This document shows, piece by piece, positions 1-5,223 of a stretch of DNA of 5,223 nt. Source of the DNA: Paracoccaceae bacterium (GTDB lineage Bacteria; Pseudomonadota; Alphaproteobacteria; Rhodobacterales; Rhodobacteraceae); the NCBI GenBank assembly GCA_021767525.1, contig JAASTF010000241.1, positions 1 through 5,223 on the forward strand, read 5' to 3'. A program made the translations under genes and the position numbers. The first letter of the stretch is position 1. Every line of letters starts with the position of its first letter. The notes under the pieces are model-generated. The model did not search any database. It worked only from the letters and a program-made list of their open reading frames with translations, and was not told the DNA's origin.

Positions 1-401
1 ATTCCAAGACGGTCGAGGATTTCGATGGCGCGGTGGATGTCAGCCTGCGGATAGAGGTTGAACATCGTCGCAAAGGTCGACCGTTTGTTCAGCATGCCGT
101 GCAAGACATTCGATACCACATCCATGCGCGGCACCAGGTTGAACTGCTGAAAGATCATCGCGCAGCGCGATTGCCAGTCGCGTCTGGCTGCCCCTTTCAG
201 CGCGGTGATTTCCTGGCCCTCGAAGGTGATCGAGCCTTCGGTCGCGTCGGTCAGCCGGTTCAGCATACGCAAAAGCGTGGATTTGCCTGCGCCTGACCGC
301 CCGATGATCCCGATCATGGTCGGTTTAGTGACGGAGATCGTGGCCGCGTCGACCGCGGTCTTGTCTCCGAAGCGCTTGGTCAGCGAAACGATATTCAGCA
401 T
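1..401 (-). CDS. phnC: Phosphonate ABC transporter ATP-binding protein PhnC, N-terminal half (cut by window edge)
   Basis: This is the ATPase subunit that would power uptake of phosphonates with PhnD (binding protein) and PhnE (permease). The ATG at 401 opens a frame of 133 codons with no stop before base 1, so the gene runs off the left edge; the family is usually about 260-280 residues. The protein begins MLNIVSLTKRFGDKTAV. The Walker A motif GRSGAGKST is at residues 34-42, and the Q-loop lies in MIFQQFNLVPRMDVVSNVL at about 82-100. The GRSGAGKSTLLRMLNRL and QQFNLVPR wording is characteristic of PhnC and separates it from amino-acid or sugar ABC ATPases. The signature motif, Walker B and H-loop would lie off the window. 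The start follows GGGGGTGAC, a Shine-Dalgarno-like run that sits close to the ATG and is partly folded into a hairpin. phnD and phnE would be expected further left; this is inference. Confidence 0.93.
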   Translation of the reverse strand, partial: MLNIVSLTKRFGDKTAVDAATISVTKPTMIGIIGRSGAGKSTLLRMLNRLTDATEGSITFEGQEITALKGAARRDWQSRCAMIFQQFNLVPRMDVVSNVLHGMLNKRSTFATMFNLYPQADIHRAIEILDRLG

Positions 402-405
402 GTCA

Positions 406-422
406 CCCCCGTTTTCAGGGGG
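406..422 (-). promoter_or_regulatory. Small GC hairpin covering the phnC ribosome binding site
   Basis: On the minus strand CCCCC (422-418), a 7-base loop and GGGGG (410-406) form a five-pair all-GC stem. It ends four bases before the phnC ATG. The GGGGG arm is the only Shine-Dalgarno candidate for phnC, so folding would hide it. The inverted repeat is seen directly; a role in limiting phnC translation is inference, and a stem this short could occur by chance in GC-rich DNA. Confidence 0.35.
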
Positions 423-476
423 CTGATATTGGGTGACGGCAACAGCGATGTGACGAATTTGAATCGGTTTTCTTAC

Positions 477-490
477 AGCTTTGCAAAGCT
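477..490. promoter_or_regulatory. Perfect 14-base palindrome, candidate operator
   Basis: AGCTTTGCAAAGCT reads identically on both strands, with no spacer between the half sites. It lies 76 bases upstream of the phnC start and 116 bases upstream of the gene at 606. The position and dyad symmetry fit a site for a dimeric repressor or activator acting on either promoter. The flanking ACAG (475-478) and CTGT (492-495) can also pair, giving an alternative bulged stem. No specific regulator can be named from the sequence. Confidence 0.4.
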
Positions 491-545
491 TCTGTGACCG
501 ACGCGCGGCGGTTGCATTCTAGCCACCGATTTGCGCAGGCGCATT

Positions 546-554
546 TTATCCACA
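546..554 (+). promoter_or_regulatory. Single perfect DnaA-box sequence
   Basis: TTATCCACA matches the high-affinity DnaA-binding consensus TTATNCACA exactly and begins 60 bases upstream of the small secreted-protein gene. I see no second box and no AT-rich unwinding element around it, so it is not a replication origin. It could be a DnaA regulatory or titration site, or coincidence. Confidence 0.35.
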
Positions 555-605
555 GCGATTCATGAAACTGTTACATTTCTCCGCAGGAACACGTAAGATC
601 AGGGA

Positions 606-899
606 ATGTTACGCCATTTTGTCGTCCCGCTTTGTCTCAGCTTCGGTTTGTCCGGCCCCGGAGCAGCCCAGATCTCGGATTTGCGCTGTGATGACAGTCA
701 GCGCCTGACGCAAACATTGCAAAATGTCATGAGAGCGGAACGCAGTGGCATGGGCTTGCGCGATCCCGATACAATGCTCGAGGTCTGGGTCGAGAGCCAA
801 AGCGGCGATTGGATCATTGTTCAGAGATACAGCAACGGCACGTCCTGTATTGTCGCCATGGGCGAACACTGGGAAAGCAAGGTGGCAGGACCGGCCTGA
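606..899 (+). CDS. Small secreted protein of unknown function, with conserved NGxxCxVAxGxxW-type C-terminal motif
   Basis: This 97-residue protein has a short Sec-type signal peptide: R3 and H4, a hydrophobic stretch at about 5-19, and a likely cleavage after GAA at residue 21. The mature chain would be about 76 residues with two cysteines, C28 and C81, which could form a disulfide in the periplasm. The C-terminal part VWVESQSGDWIIVQRYSNGT, followed by SCIVAMGEHWE, resembles a family of roughly 100-residue exported proteins common in Rhodobacteraceae. From memory, some of these carry a misleading 'S-adenosyl-L-homocysteine hydrolase' label; nothing here looks like that enzyme, which is over 400 residues. 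An in-frame TAA at 594-596 limits upstream extension, so the ATG at 606 is the first possible ATG. Its ribosome binding site is poor, with AGGGA directly abutting the start. It diverges from phnC and converges on ugpC. The function is not known to me. Confidence 0.8.
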   Translation: MLRHFVVPLCLSFGLSGPGAAQISDLRCDDSQRLTQTLQNVMRAERSGMGLRDPDTMLEVWVESQSGDWIIVQRYSNGTSCIVAMGEHWESKVAGPA

Positions 900-903
900 G
901 CCT

Positions 904-928
904 GGGCTATTTGCCCTATCCTCGGGCA
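904..928. terminator. Weak overlapping inverted repeats in the convergent gap (possible bidirectional terminator)
   Basis: The 60-base gap between the convergent stops contains TGCCC (912-916), a 7-base loop and GGGCA (924-928). An alternative hairpin uses GGGC (904-907) with GCCC (913-916), so the two folds exclude each other. Neither is followed by a T-run on either strand, so this is not a classical intrinsic terminator. It is offered only because both transcripts must end near here. Confidence 0.22.
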
Positions 929-959
929 GACCAGAAATAATGGCCTGAAAACCGCAACG

Positions 960-2051
960 CTAAGCCGACAGCCGCGCCCCGGTTTCCGCATCGAAGAAAT
1001 GCAAATGCGCAGTATCGGCGCCCAGATTGATACGCTGTCCGGGGGTGACCGTATGAATGCCGTTCAATCGCAGCGTCAGGGCATCGTCCGTGCCAAGCAC
1101 CTTGCCGTGGATGACCGTGTCCGCGCCCAGTTGCTCTTGGAACGTCGCGGCCATCGAAAGTGACATCATGCCGTCAGCAGGGTCCGACGCATCAAGACTC
1201 AAGTGTTCGGGCCGAACGCCAACAATCACCTTGGCGCCCGCATGCAAGGGCGCAGCTTGACCAAGCTGCGCGACATCCGTGCCATCAACCTTGATGTGAC
1301 CACCCTCATCCAACCGGCCTTCGATGAAATTCATGGCAGGATTTCCGATGAAATCCGCGACGAACCGTGTGGCCGGACGTTGATAGACCTCCATTGGTGT
1401 TCCAATTTGTTCAATGCGGCCGGCATTCATGATCGCAATGCGGTCGGCCAGAGACATCGCTTCGACCTGGTCGTGGGTTACGTAAACAAAGGTCGCCTTC
1501 AGGCGATCATGCAACGCCTTGAGTTCGGCCCGCAGCTGCGTGCGCAGTTTCGCATCGAGGTTCGACAGCGGTTCGTCGAACAGGAACACCTTTGGATCGC
1601 GCACGATGGCCCGGCCCATCGCAACGCGCTGACGCTGGCCGCCGGACAATTGCCGGGGCTTGCGATCCAGGTAGTCTTCAAGCCGCAGCATCCGCGCGGC
1701 CTCGGAGATGCGGCGGGCGATTTCGTCCTTTGCACGGCCCTCGTTGCGCAGCCCATATTCCATGTTCCGGCGCACGGTCATATGCGGGTAAAGCGCGTAG
1801 TTCTGAAACACCATCGCGATATCCCGCTCACCCGGTTCGCGGTCGTTCACGCGCGCCCCGTCGATCAGCAAGTCGCCGCCGGTGATGGTTTCCAAACCCG
1901 CGATCATACGCAAGATAGTGGACTTGCCGCAGCCAGATGGGCCGACCAAAACAACGAATTCACCGTCCCCGATCGTGGCATTCACGCTTTCCACAGCACT
2001 CACGCCACCGGGGTAGATTTTCGTCAGGTCACGGATTTCTACGGTTGCCAT
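960..2051 (-). CDS. ugpC: sn-Glycerol-3-phosphate ABC transporter ATP-binding protein UgpC
   Basis: This is the cytoplasmic ATPase that dimerises and drives import through UgpA/UgpE; it belongs to the MalK/UgpC (CUT1) family. At 363 residues it is complete and close to E. coli UgpC in length. All ABC motifs are visible: Walker A GPSGCGKST at 37-45, Q-loop Q83, signature LSGGQ at 135-139, Walker B VFLFDE at 155-160, D-loop SNLD at 163-166 and H-loop H193. A C-terminal TOBE-type regulatory region runs from about 236 to the end and includes GVRPEHL at 278-284. It is the last gene of the operon. The ATG at 2051 comes three bases after the ugpE stop and has only a weak Shine-Dalgarno (GAGAA, rather distant), so translation is probably coupled to ugpE. 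The family alone cannot rule out sharing with another CUT1 importer, but the ugpBAE context makes the role clear. Confidence 0.96.
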   Translation of the reverse strand: MATVEIRDLTKIYPGGVSAVESVNATIGDGEFVVLVGPSGCGKSTILRMIAGLETITGGDLLIDGARVNDREPGERDIAMVFQNYALYPHMTVRRNMEYGLRNEGRAKDEIARRISEAARMLRLEDYLDRKPRQLSGGQRQRVAMGRAIVRDPKVFLFDEPLSNLDAKLRTQLRAELKALHDRLKATFVYVTHDQVEAMSLADRIAIMNAGRIEQIGTPMEVYQRPATRFVADFIGNPAMNFIEGRLDEGGHIKVDGTDVAQLGQAAPLHAGAKVIVGVRPEHLSLDASDPADGMMSLSMAATFQEQLGADTVIHGKVLGTDDALTLRLNGIHTVTPGQRINLGADTAHLHFFDAETGARLSA

Positions 2052-2054
2052 GTC

Positions 2055-2903
2055 TTATTTCTCGCTTTCCACAAGACCTTTGACAAAGAGGCGCTGCATC
2101 GCCAGCACAACAAGCACGGGCGGCAGCATCGCCAGAACGGCGGTCGCCATGATCAGGTGCCAAACGGGCAGCGCCTCGCCCGCGTTCATCATCCGCCCGA
2201 TGCCCATGACGACCGTATAAAGGCTTTCGTCCGTGGTGATGATCAGCGGCCAAAGATACTGGTTCCAGCCATAGATGAAGAGGATGATGAAGATCGCCGC
2301 GATATTCGTGCGGCTGAGCGGCAACAGAATGTCCCAGAAAAACCGCATCGGTCCGGCGCGGTCGATCCGCGCGGCCTCGACCAGCTCATCCGGAACGGTC
2401 AGGAAGAATTGCCGGAACAGAAAGGTCGCCGTGGCCGAAGCGATCAGGGGCACGATCAGGCCGCCCCAGCTGTTCAGCAGGCTGAGTTTCACCATCACGT
2501 CGTAGGTGGGCAGGATGCGCACCTCGACCGGCAGCATCAGCGTGATGAAGATCATCCAGAAAAACGCCATCCGAAAGGGAAACCGGAAATAAACGATTGC
2601 AAAGGCCGAAAGCAGCGAGATCGCGATCTTGCCCAAGGTGATCCCCAGCGCCATCACGGCCGAGTTCAGCATCATCCGCGCGACCGGCACGCCGCCGGCC
2701 TGCGACAGGCCACCCGACAGGATGGTTTTGTAATTTTCCCAAGCCTGACCGCCGAACCACAGCGGGATCGGCGCACGCGACAGCGCCTCGGGCGGATGTG
2801 TCGACGCAACAAGCGCCATCCACACCGGAAAACACAGGAAGGTAACGCCAAGGATCAGGACCAGGTGGGTCAGTGCGCGGCCAATGGGGCGATTTTCGAC
2901 CAT
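2055..2903 (-). CDS. ugpE: sn-Glycerol-3-phosphate ABC transporter permease UgpE
   Basis: This is an inner-membrane permease that pairs with UgpA. The 282 residues match the usual UgpE length and show six hydrophobic segments at about 11-31, 78-102, 111-131, 145-166, 198-219 and 250-271. The cytoplasmic EAA loop that docks on UgpC is at about 176-195 (EAARIDRAGPMRFFWDILLP). The N-terminus (MVENRP...LTHLVLILGV) and the blocks SLLSAFAIVYFRFP, LMLPVEVRI, FIYGWNQYLWPLIITTDES and the C-terminal QRLFVKGLVESEK closely resemble E. coli UgpE as I recall it. The start at 2903 shares one base with the ugpA stop (TGATG), and GGTGA seven bases upstream serves as a ribosome binding site inside the end of ugpA. 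The stop TAA lies three bases before ugpC. Confidence 0.96.
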   Translation of the reverse strand: MVENRPIGRALTHLVLILGVTFLCFPVWMALVASTHPPEALSRAPIPLWFGGQAWENYKTILSGGLSQAGGVPVARMMLNSAVMALGITLGKIAISLLSAFAIVYFRFPFRMAFFWMIFITLMLPVEVRILPTYDVMVKLSLLNSWGGLIVPLIASATATFLFRQFFLTVPDELVEAARIDRAGPMRFFWDILLPLSRTNIAAIFIILFIYGWNQYLWPLIITTDESLYTVVMGIGRMMNAGEALPVWHLIMATAVLAMLPPVLVVLAMQRLFVKGLVESEK

Positions 2904-3787
2904 CAGTAATTCACCCGTCTGTCGATATAGCGGAATTGCACGATGGTCATCGCGATGACGATCAGCATCAGGATCACCGATTGCGCGGCCGAGGCGCCGT
3001 AGTCTTGCCCGACAAAGCCTGTTTGATAGACCTTGACCACCAGGGTCGAGGTGGCGTTGGCCGGGCCGCCATGGGTGGTGGCGTCGATCAGCGAAAAGGT
3101 GTCGAAGAACGCGTAGACCAGGTTCACCACCAGCAAGAAAAACGTGGTCGGCGCCAAAAGCGGAAAGACGATTGTCCAGAACCGGCGCGTGGGGCCCGCG
3201 CGGTCGATGGCGGCGGCCTCGACCAGTGAACGGGGGATGGATTGCAGCCCGGCAAGGAAAAACAGGAAATTATAGCTGATCTGCTTCCACGAGGCGGCGA
3301 CGATCACCATCAAAAGCGCCTGTTGGCCGCTGACATAATGGTTCCAATCCGTGCCGAACAGCGCGTCCAACCAATAGGACACGATGCCCAGCGACGGGTT
3401 CATCAGGAAATGCCACAGCACGCCCGCGATGGCGGGTGCGACCGCGTAGGGCCAGATCAGAAAGGTGCGATAGGCGGTGGCGCCGCGCAGCGCACGGTCG
3501 GCGGCGACGGCCAGGGCCAGCGATATGCCCATGGTCAGCAGGGTGACGGAAAACCCAAAGACCAGCGTGACCTTGAACGAGGCCAGGTAAACGTCATCGG
3601 CGAACAAAGCGCGGAAATTGTCAAACCCGACGAACTCGCGCGAAAAGCCGAACGCGTCTTCGATGAACAACGAACTTTCCAGCGCCTGGTAGGCGGGCCA
3701 GAAAAAGAAGACGACAGTGACAATGATCTGCGGCGCAAGCAGCAGATACGGCAAGGATTTCGAGCGGAAAACAACGCGTTTTTGCAT
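2903..3787 (-). CDS. ugpA: sn-Glycerol-3-phosphate ABC transporter permease UgpA
   Basis: This is the second inner-membrane permease of the Ugp importer. From the ATG at 3787 it has 294 residues (MQKRVVFRSKSLPYLLLAPQ...), almost the same as E. coli UgpA (295). Six membrane segments are apparent at about 14-32, 71-96, 105-127, 157-178, 207-230 and 266-287. The EAA loop is at about 189-208 (VEAAAIDRAGPTRRFWTIVF). The blocks SWKQISYNFLFF, LQSIPRSLVEAAAID, NLVYAFFDTFSLIDA and AAQSVILMLIVIAMTIVQFR are typical of UgpA. A longer frame could begin at a TTG at 3823, but that codon lies in the loop of a strong hairpin and the extra 12 residues do not resemble the family, so I chose 3787. That ATG is preceded by CCCCC and has no good Shine-Dalgarno, implying weak initiation compared with ugpB. 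Confidence 0.95.
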   Translation of the reverse strand: MQKRVVFRSKSLPYLLLAPQIIVTVVFFFWPAYQALESSLFIEDAFGFSREFVGFDNFRALFADDVYLASFKVTLVFGFSVTLLTMGISLALAVAADRALRGATAYRTFLIWPYAVAPAIAGVLWHFLMNPSLGIVSYWLDALFGTDWNHYVSGQQALLMVIVAASWKQISYNFLFFLAGLQSIPRSLVEAAAIDRAGPTRRFWTIVFPLLAPTTFFLLVVNLVYAFFDTFSLIDATTHGGPANATSTLVVKVYQTGFVGQDYGASAAQSVILMLIVIAMTIVQFRYIDRRVNY

Positions 3788-3808
3788 GGGGGACCGTGCG
3801 TAATGGAA

Positions 3809-3832
3809 GGGCGGCCCATACAAGGGCCGCCC
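3809..3832 (-). promoter_or_regulatory. Strong GC hairpin between ugpB and ugpA
   Basis: On the minus strand GGGCGGCCC (3832-3824), the loop TTGTAT and GGGCCGCCC (3817-3809) form a perfect nine-pair, all-GC stem. It lies 23 bases after the ugpB stop and 21 bases before the ugpA ATG. Only two T residues follow, so it should be a poor complete terminator. By analogy with hairpins between binding-protein and permease genes in other ABC operons (for example malE-malF in E. coli), it probably protects the upstream ugpB message from 3' exonucleases or causes partial termination. The structure is seen directly; the role is inferred. Confidence 0.6.
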
Positions 3833-3855
3833 AAAAGCTGCATCAAGGGTTGGCG

Positions 3856-5181
3856 TCAGCCGTTTGCATCCTCGAACCGGCGCAGCAGCGCATTGCTGCG
3901 CTCGACGGCCGTATCCAGTGCGGTCTTGGCGTCCTTCTGACCCGACCAGACCGCTTCCAGCTCTTCGTTGATGATGTCGCGGATCTGCACGAAGTTGCCA
4001 AAGCGGATGCCCTTCGAATTGGGCGTGGGCTCGTTGAGCGACAGCTGCTTGATCGCGGTGTCGGTGCCCGGGTCGGTTTCATAGAAACCCTGCTCTTTCG
4101 ACAGCTCGTAAGCGGCCGTGGTGATCGGCACATAGCCGGTTTCCTGGTGCCACATCGCCTGCTGTTCGGGCTGCGACAGGAACTGAAAGAACTCGGCCAC
4201 ACACTTGTATTCGGCGTCTTCCTTGCCGTTCAGAACCCACAGCGTCGCGCCGCCGATGATCGAGTTCTGCGGGGCGTCGGCCACCGCGGTATCCAGCGGC
4301 AGCATGGTCTGACCGAATTCGAAGTCTTTGATGTCAGCTTTGAACCCGCCGTAATAAGCGGACGAGTTAATCCAAAGCGCCGTTTCGCCGCTGACGAACT
4401 GCCCGCGCGAGTCGCCCCGGCGGCCGCCATAAACGAACAGGCCCTCTTGGCCCATGTCGGCGATGCGCTGGATGTGGTTCACCACCGCATCGTTGTTGAA
4501 GGTGAACTCGGTCGCCAGCCCGGCAAAGCCGTTCTGCTCGCTGCCCATCGGCAGGTCATGCCATGCCGAGTAGTTTTCGATCTGGGTCCAGGATTGCCAG
4601 CCGAAAGAAAACGGTTTGTCGACGCCATTGGCCTTGAGGGCGCGTGCGGCTTCTTCGACCTCATCCCAGGTGGTGGGCACGGCGACGCCGGCGGCGTCCA
4701 GCGCGGTCTTGTTATACCACAGAACCGGGGTCGAACTGTTGAAGGGCAGCGACAGCAGGTTGCCGTCGGTGTCGGTGTAATAACTGATCACGGCGGGCAG
4801 ATAGTCCGACTGGTCGAAGGCGATCCCGGCATCTTCCATCAACTTGTAAACGGGATAGATCGCGCCCTTGTCGCCCGCGGCCATCATGGTGGCGGTGCCC
4901 ACCTCGAAGACCTGCACGATATGCGGCTGCTCGCCCGCGCGGAAGGCCGCGATGGCGGCGGTCATGTTCTCGGTATAGTTGCCCTTGTAGGTCGAATTGA
5001 CCTGGCAGCTTTCGGATCCGGCGGTGAAATCTGCGGCGAACTTGTCGGTCAGCTCGCCCAGCTGGCCACCCATGGCGTGCCAGAATTCAACCTCGGTCTT
5101 GCCGCTGTGGCTGGCGGCGAAAACCGGCGTTGCGGCCATCGCGACGGCCGTGGTCGCCGAAAGAAGTGTCTTCAAAGTCAT
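3856..5181 (-). CDS. ugpB: sn-Glycerol-3-phosphate-binding periplasmic protein UgpB
   Basis: This is the periplasmic binding protein that delivers sn-glycerol-3-phosphate, and in characterised relatives also glycerophosphodiesters, to UgpA/UgpE. The 441 residues are near the family length. A Sec signal peptide (K4, hydrophobic core about 5-20) probably ends after VFA at residue 22. The mature protein starts its fold with VEFWHAMGGQLGEL. Ligand residues known from E. coli UgpB, aligned from memory, all have counterparts: Y69 in KGNY, E93 in FEVGTAT, S150 in FNSSTP, W195 in GWQSW, G311 in IIGGATLW, Y350 in TGYVPIT and R393 in KGIRFGN. The C-terminal block EELEAVWSGQKDAKTALDTA, followed by VERSNALLRRFE, is also typical. 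GGGGAG ends seven bases before the ATG at 5181, a good ribosome binding site that supports this start. Two cysteines, C59 and C327, are at positions not cysteine in E. coli. It is the first gene of the operon in view; its promoter should lie beyond 5223. Confidence 0.97.
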   Translation of the reverse strand: MTLKTLLSATTAVAMAATPVFAASHSGKTEVEFWHAMGGQLGELTDKFAADFTAGSESCQVNSTYKGNYTENMTAAIAAFRAGEQPHIVQVFEVGTATMMAAGDKGAIYPVYKLMEDAGIAFDQSDYLPAVISYYTDTDGNLLSLPFNSSTPVLWYNKTALDAAGVAVPTTWDEVEEAARALKANGVDKPFSFGWQSWTQIENYSAWHDLPMGSEQNGFAGLATEFTFNNDAVVNHIQRIADMGQEGLFVYGGRRGDSRGQFVSGETALWINSSAYYGGFKADIKDFEFGQTMLPLDTAVADAPQNSIIGGATLWVLNGKEDAEYKCVAEFFQFLSQPEQQAMWHQETGYVPITTAAYELSKEQGFYETDPGTDTAIKQLSLNEPTPNSKGIRFGNFVQIRDIINEELEAVWSGQKDAKTALDTAVERSNALLRRFEDANG

Positions 5182-5223
5182 TGTTGATCTCCCCAGCCCG
5201 GAATGGGCGTCTGTCGGATATGG
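5182..5223 (-). promoter_or_regulatory. ugpB leader with strong Shine-Dalgarno
   Basis: Only 42 bases upstream of ugpB are present. They hold GGGGAG at 5194-5189, a well-spaced ribosome binding site. A short inverted repeat, GCCC (5196-5199) with GGGC (5205-5208), lies just upstream. No promoter hexamers or Pho-box repeats can be recognised in so short a piece. Confidence 0.6.

Larger units (their letters stand above)
402..605. other. Divergent intergenic region between phnC and the small secreted-protein gene
   Basis: This 204-base stretch has no credible coding frame or tRNA-like structure. It must carry the leftward promoter for phnC and the rightward promoter for the gene at 606, since the two genes point away from each other. 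It is visibly more AT-rich than its flanks around 455-490 and 540-580, as expected of promoter DNA. No convincing pair of -35/-10 hexamers stands out. TTGCAA at 481-486 is self-complementary and could serve as a -35 element in either direction; leftward, it has only a poor -10 match 17 bases on. GTGAC occurs at 433, 450 and 494. Confidence 0.6.

Noticed and set aside
33..426. Two plus-strand open frames opposite phnC
   Set aside because: The minus strand carries clear PhnC motifs including Walker A, so these are shadows.
546..554. A replication origin at the DnaA box
   Set aside because: Only one box is present, with no AT-rich unwinding element and no origin-linked genes.
745..948. A 67-codon plus-strand frame overlapping the small secreted-protein gene in another frame
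   Set aside because: The frame at 606-899 has a signal peptide and a family-like motif; this one has neither.
1203..2909. A 568-codon open frame on the plus strand across ugpC and ugpE
   Set aside because: It is exactly antisense to two well-recognised genes, is very rich in His, Gln, Arg and Asp, and has no recognisable domain; long antisense frames are common opposite GC-rich genes.
3242..3940. Plus-strand open frame opposite ugpA
   Set aside because: It overlaps ugpA fully and the end of ugpB, has a charged repetitive composition, and no ribosome binding site or domain supports it.
3796..5187. A 463-codon open frame on the plus strand opposite ugpB
   Set aside because: It is an antisense shadow of ugpB, with low-complexity Arg/Gly/Val/Leu-rich content and no family resemblance.
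1..5223. CRISPR arrays, insertion sequences, tRNA or rRNA genes, toxin-antitoxin or phage genes
   Set aside because: I found no regularly spaced repeats, terminal inverted repeats with a transposase, or RNA-gene signatures; almost all the DNA is accounted for by the annotated genes.
5182..5223. A Pho box upstream of ugpB
   Set aside because: CTGTC occurs at 5211-5215, but there is no paired 7-base repeat in the short sequence available.

Overview
The window reads as chromosomal DNA from an alphaproteobacterium, most likely the Rhodobacterales/Roseobacter group. This rests on the moderately high GC content, the codon use, and close resemblance of the proteins to the alphaproteobacterial Ugp and PhnC types. 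The assignment is by recall, not by a database search.

Layout from left to right. At 1-401 (minus strand) is the N-terminal half of PhnC, the ATPase of a phosphonate ABC importer; the rest lies beyond the left edge. At 402-605 is a 204-base divergent intergenic region with no gene. It holds a small hairpin over the phnC ribosome binding site, a perfect 14-base palindrome, and one perfect DnaA-box 9-mer. At 606-899 (plus strand) is a small secreted protein of unknown function. A 60-base convergent gap (900-959) follows. From 5181 down to 960 (minus strand) runs a complete four-gene operon for uptake of sn-glycerol-3-phosphate: ugpB (binding protein), ugpA and ugpE (permeases) and ugpC (ATPase).

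How the genes work together. UgpB captures glycerol-3-phosphate in the periplasm, UgpA and UgpE form the channel, and a UgpC dimer powers import. ugpA/ugpE overlap by one base and ugpE/ugpC are 3 bases apart, which suggests translational coupling. ugpB and ugpA are separated by 68 bases containing a strong GC-rich hairpin, and ugpA has almost no Shine-Dalgarno sequence. Both features fit the usual need for far more binding protein than permease. Glycerol-3-phosphate and phosphonates are both phosphorus sources, so the window looks like part of a phosphorus-scavenging locus. No clear Pho box is visible here, and the region upstream of ugpB is almost entirely outside the window.

No previously undescribed system is evident. 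The points most worth a second look are the ugpB-ugpA hairpin, the palindrome and DnaA box in the intergenic region, and the small secreted protein between the two transport loci. Long plus-strand open frames across the ugp genes are antisense shadows.
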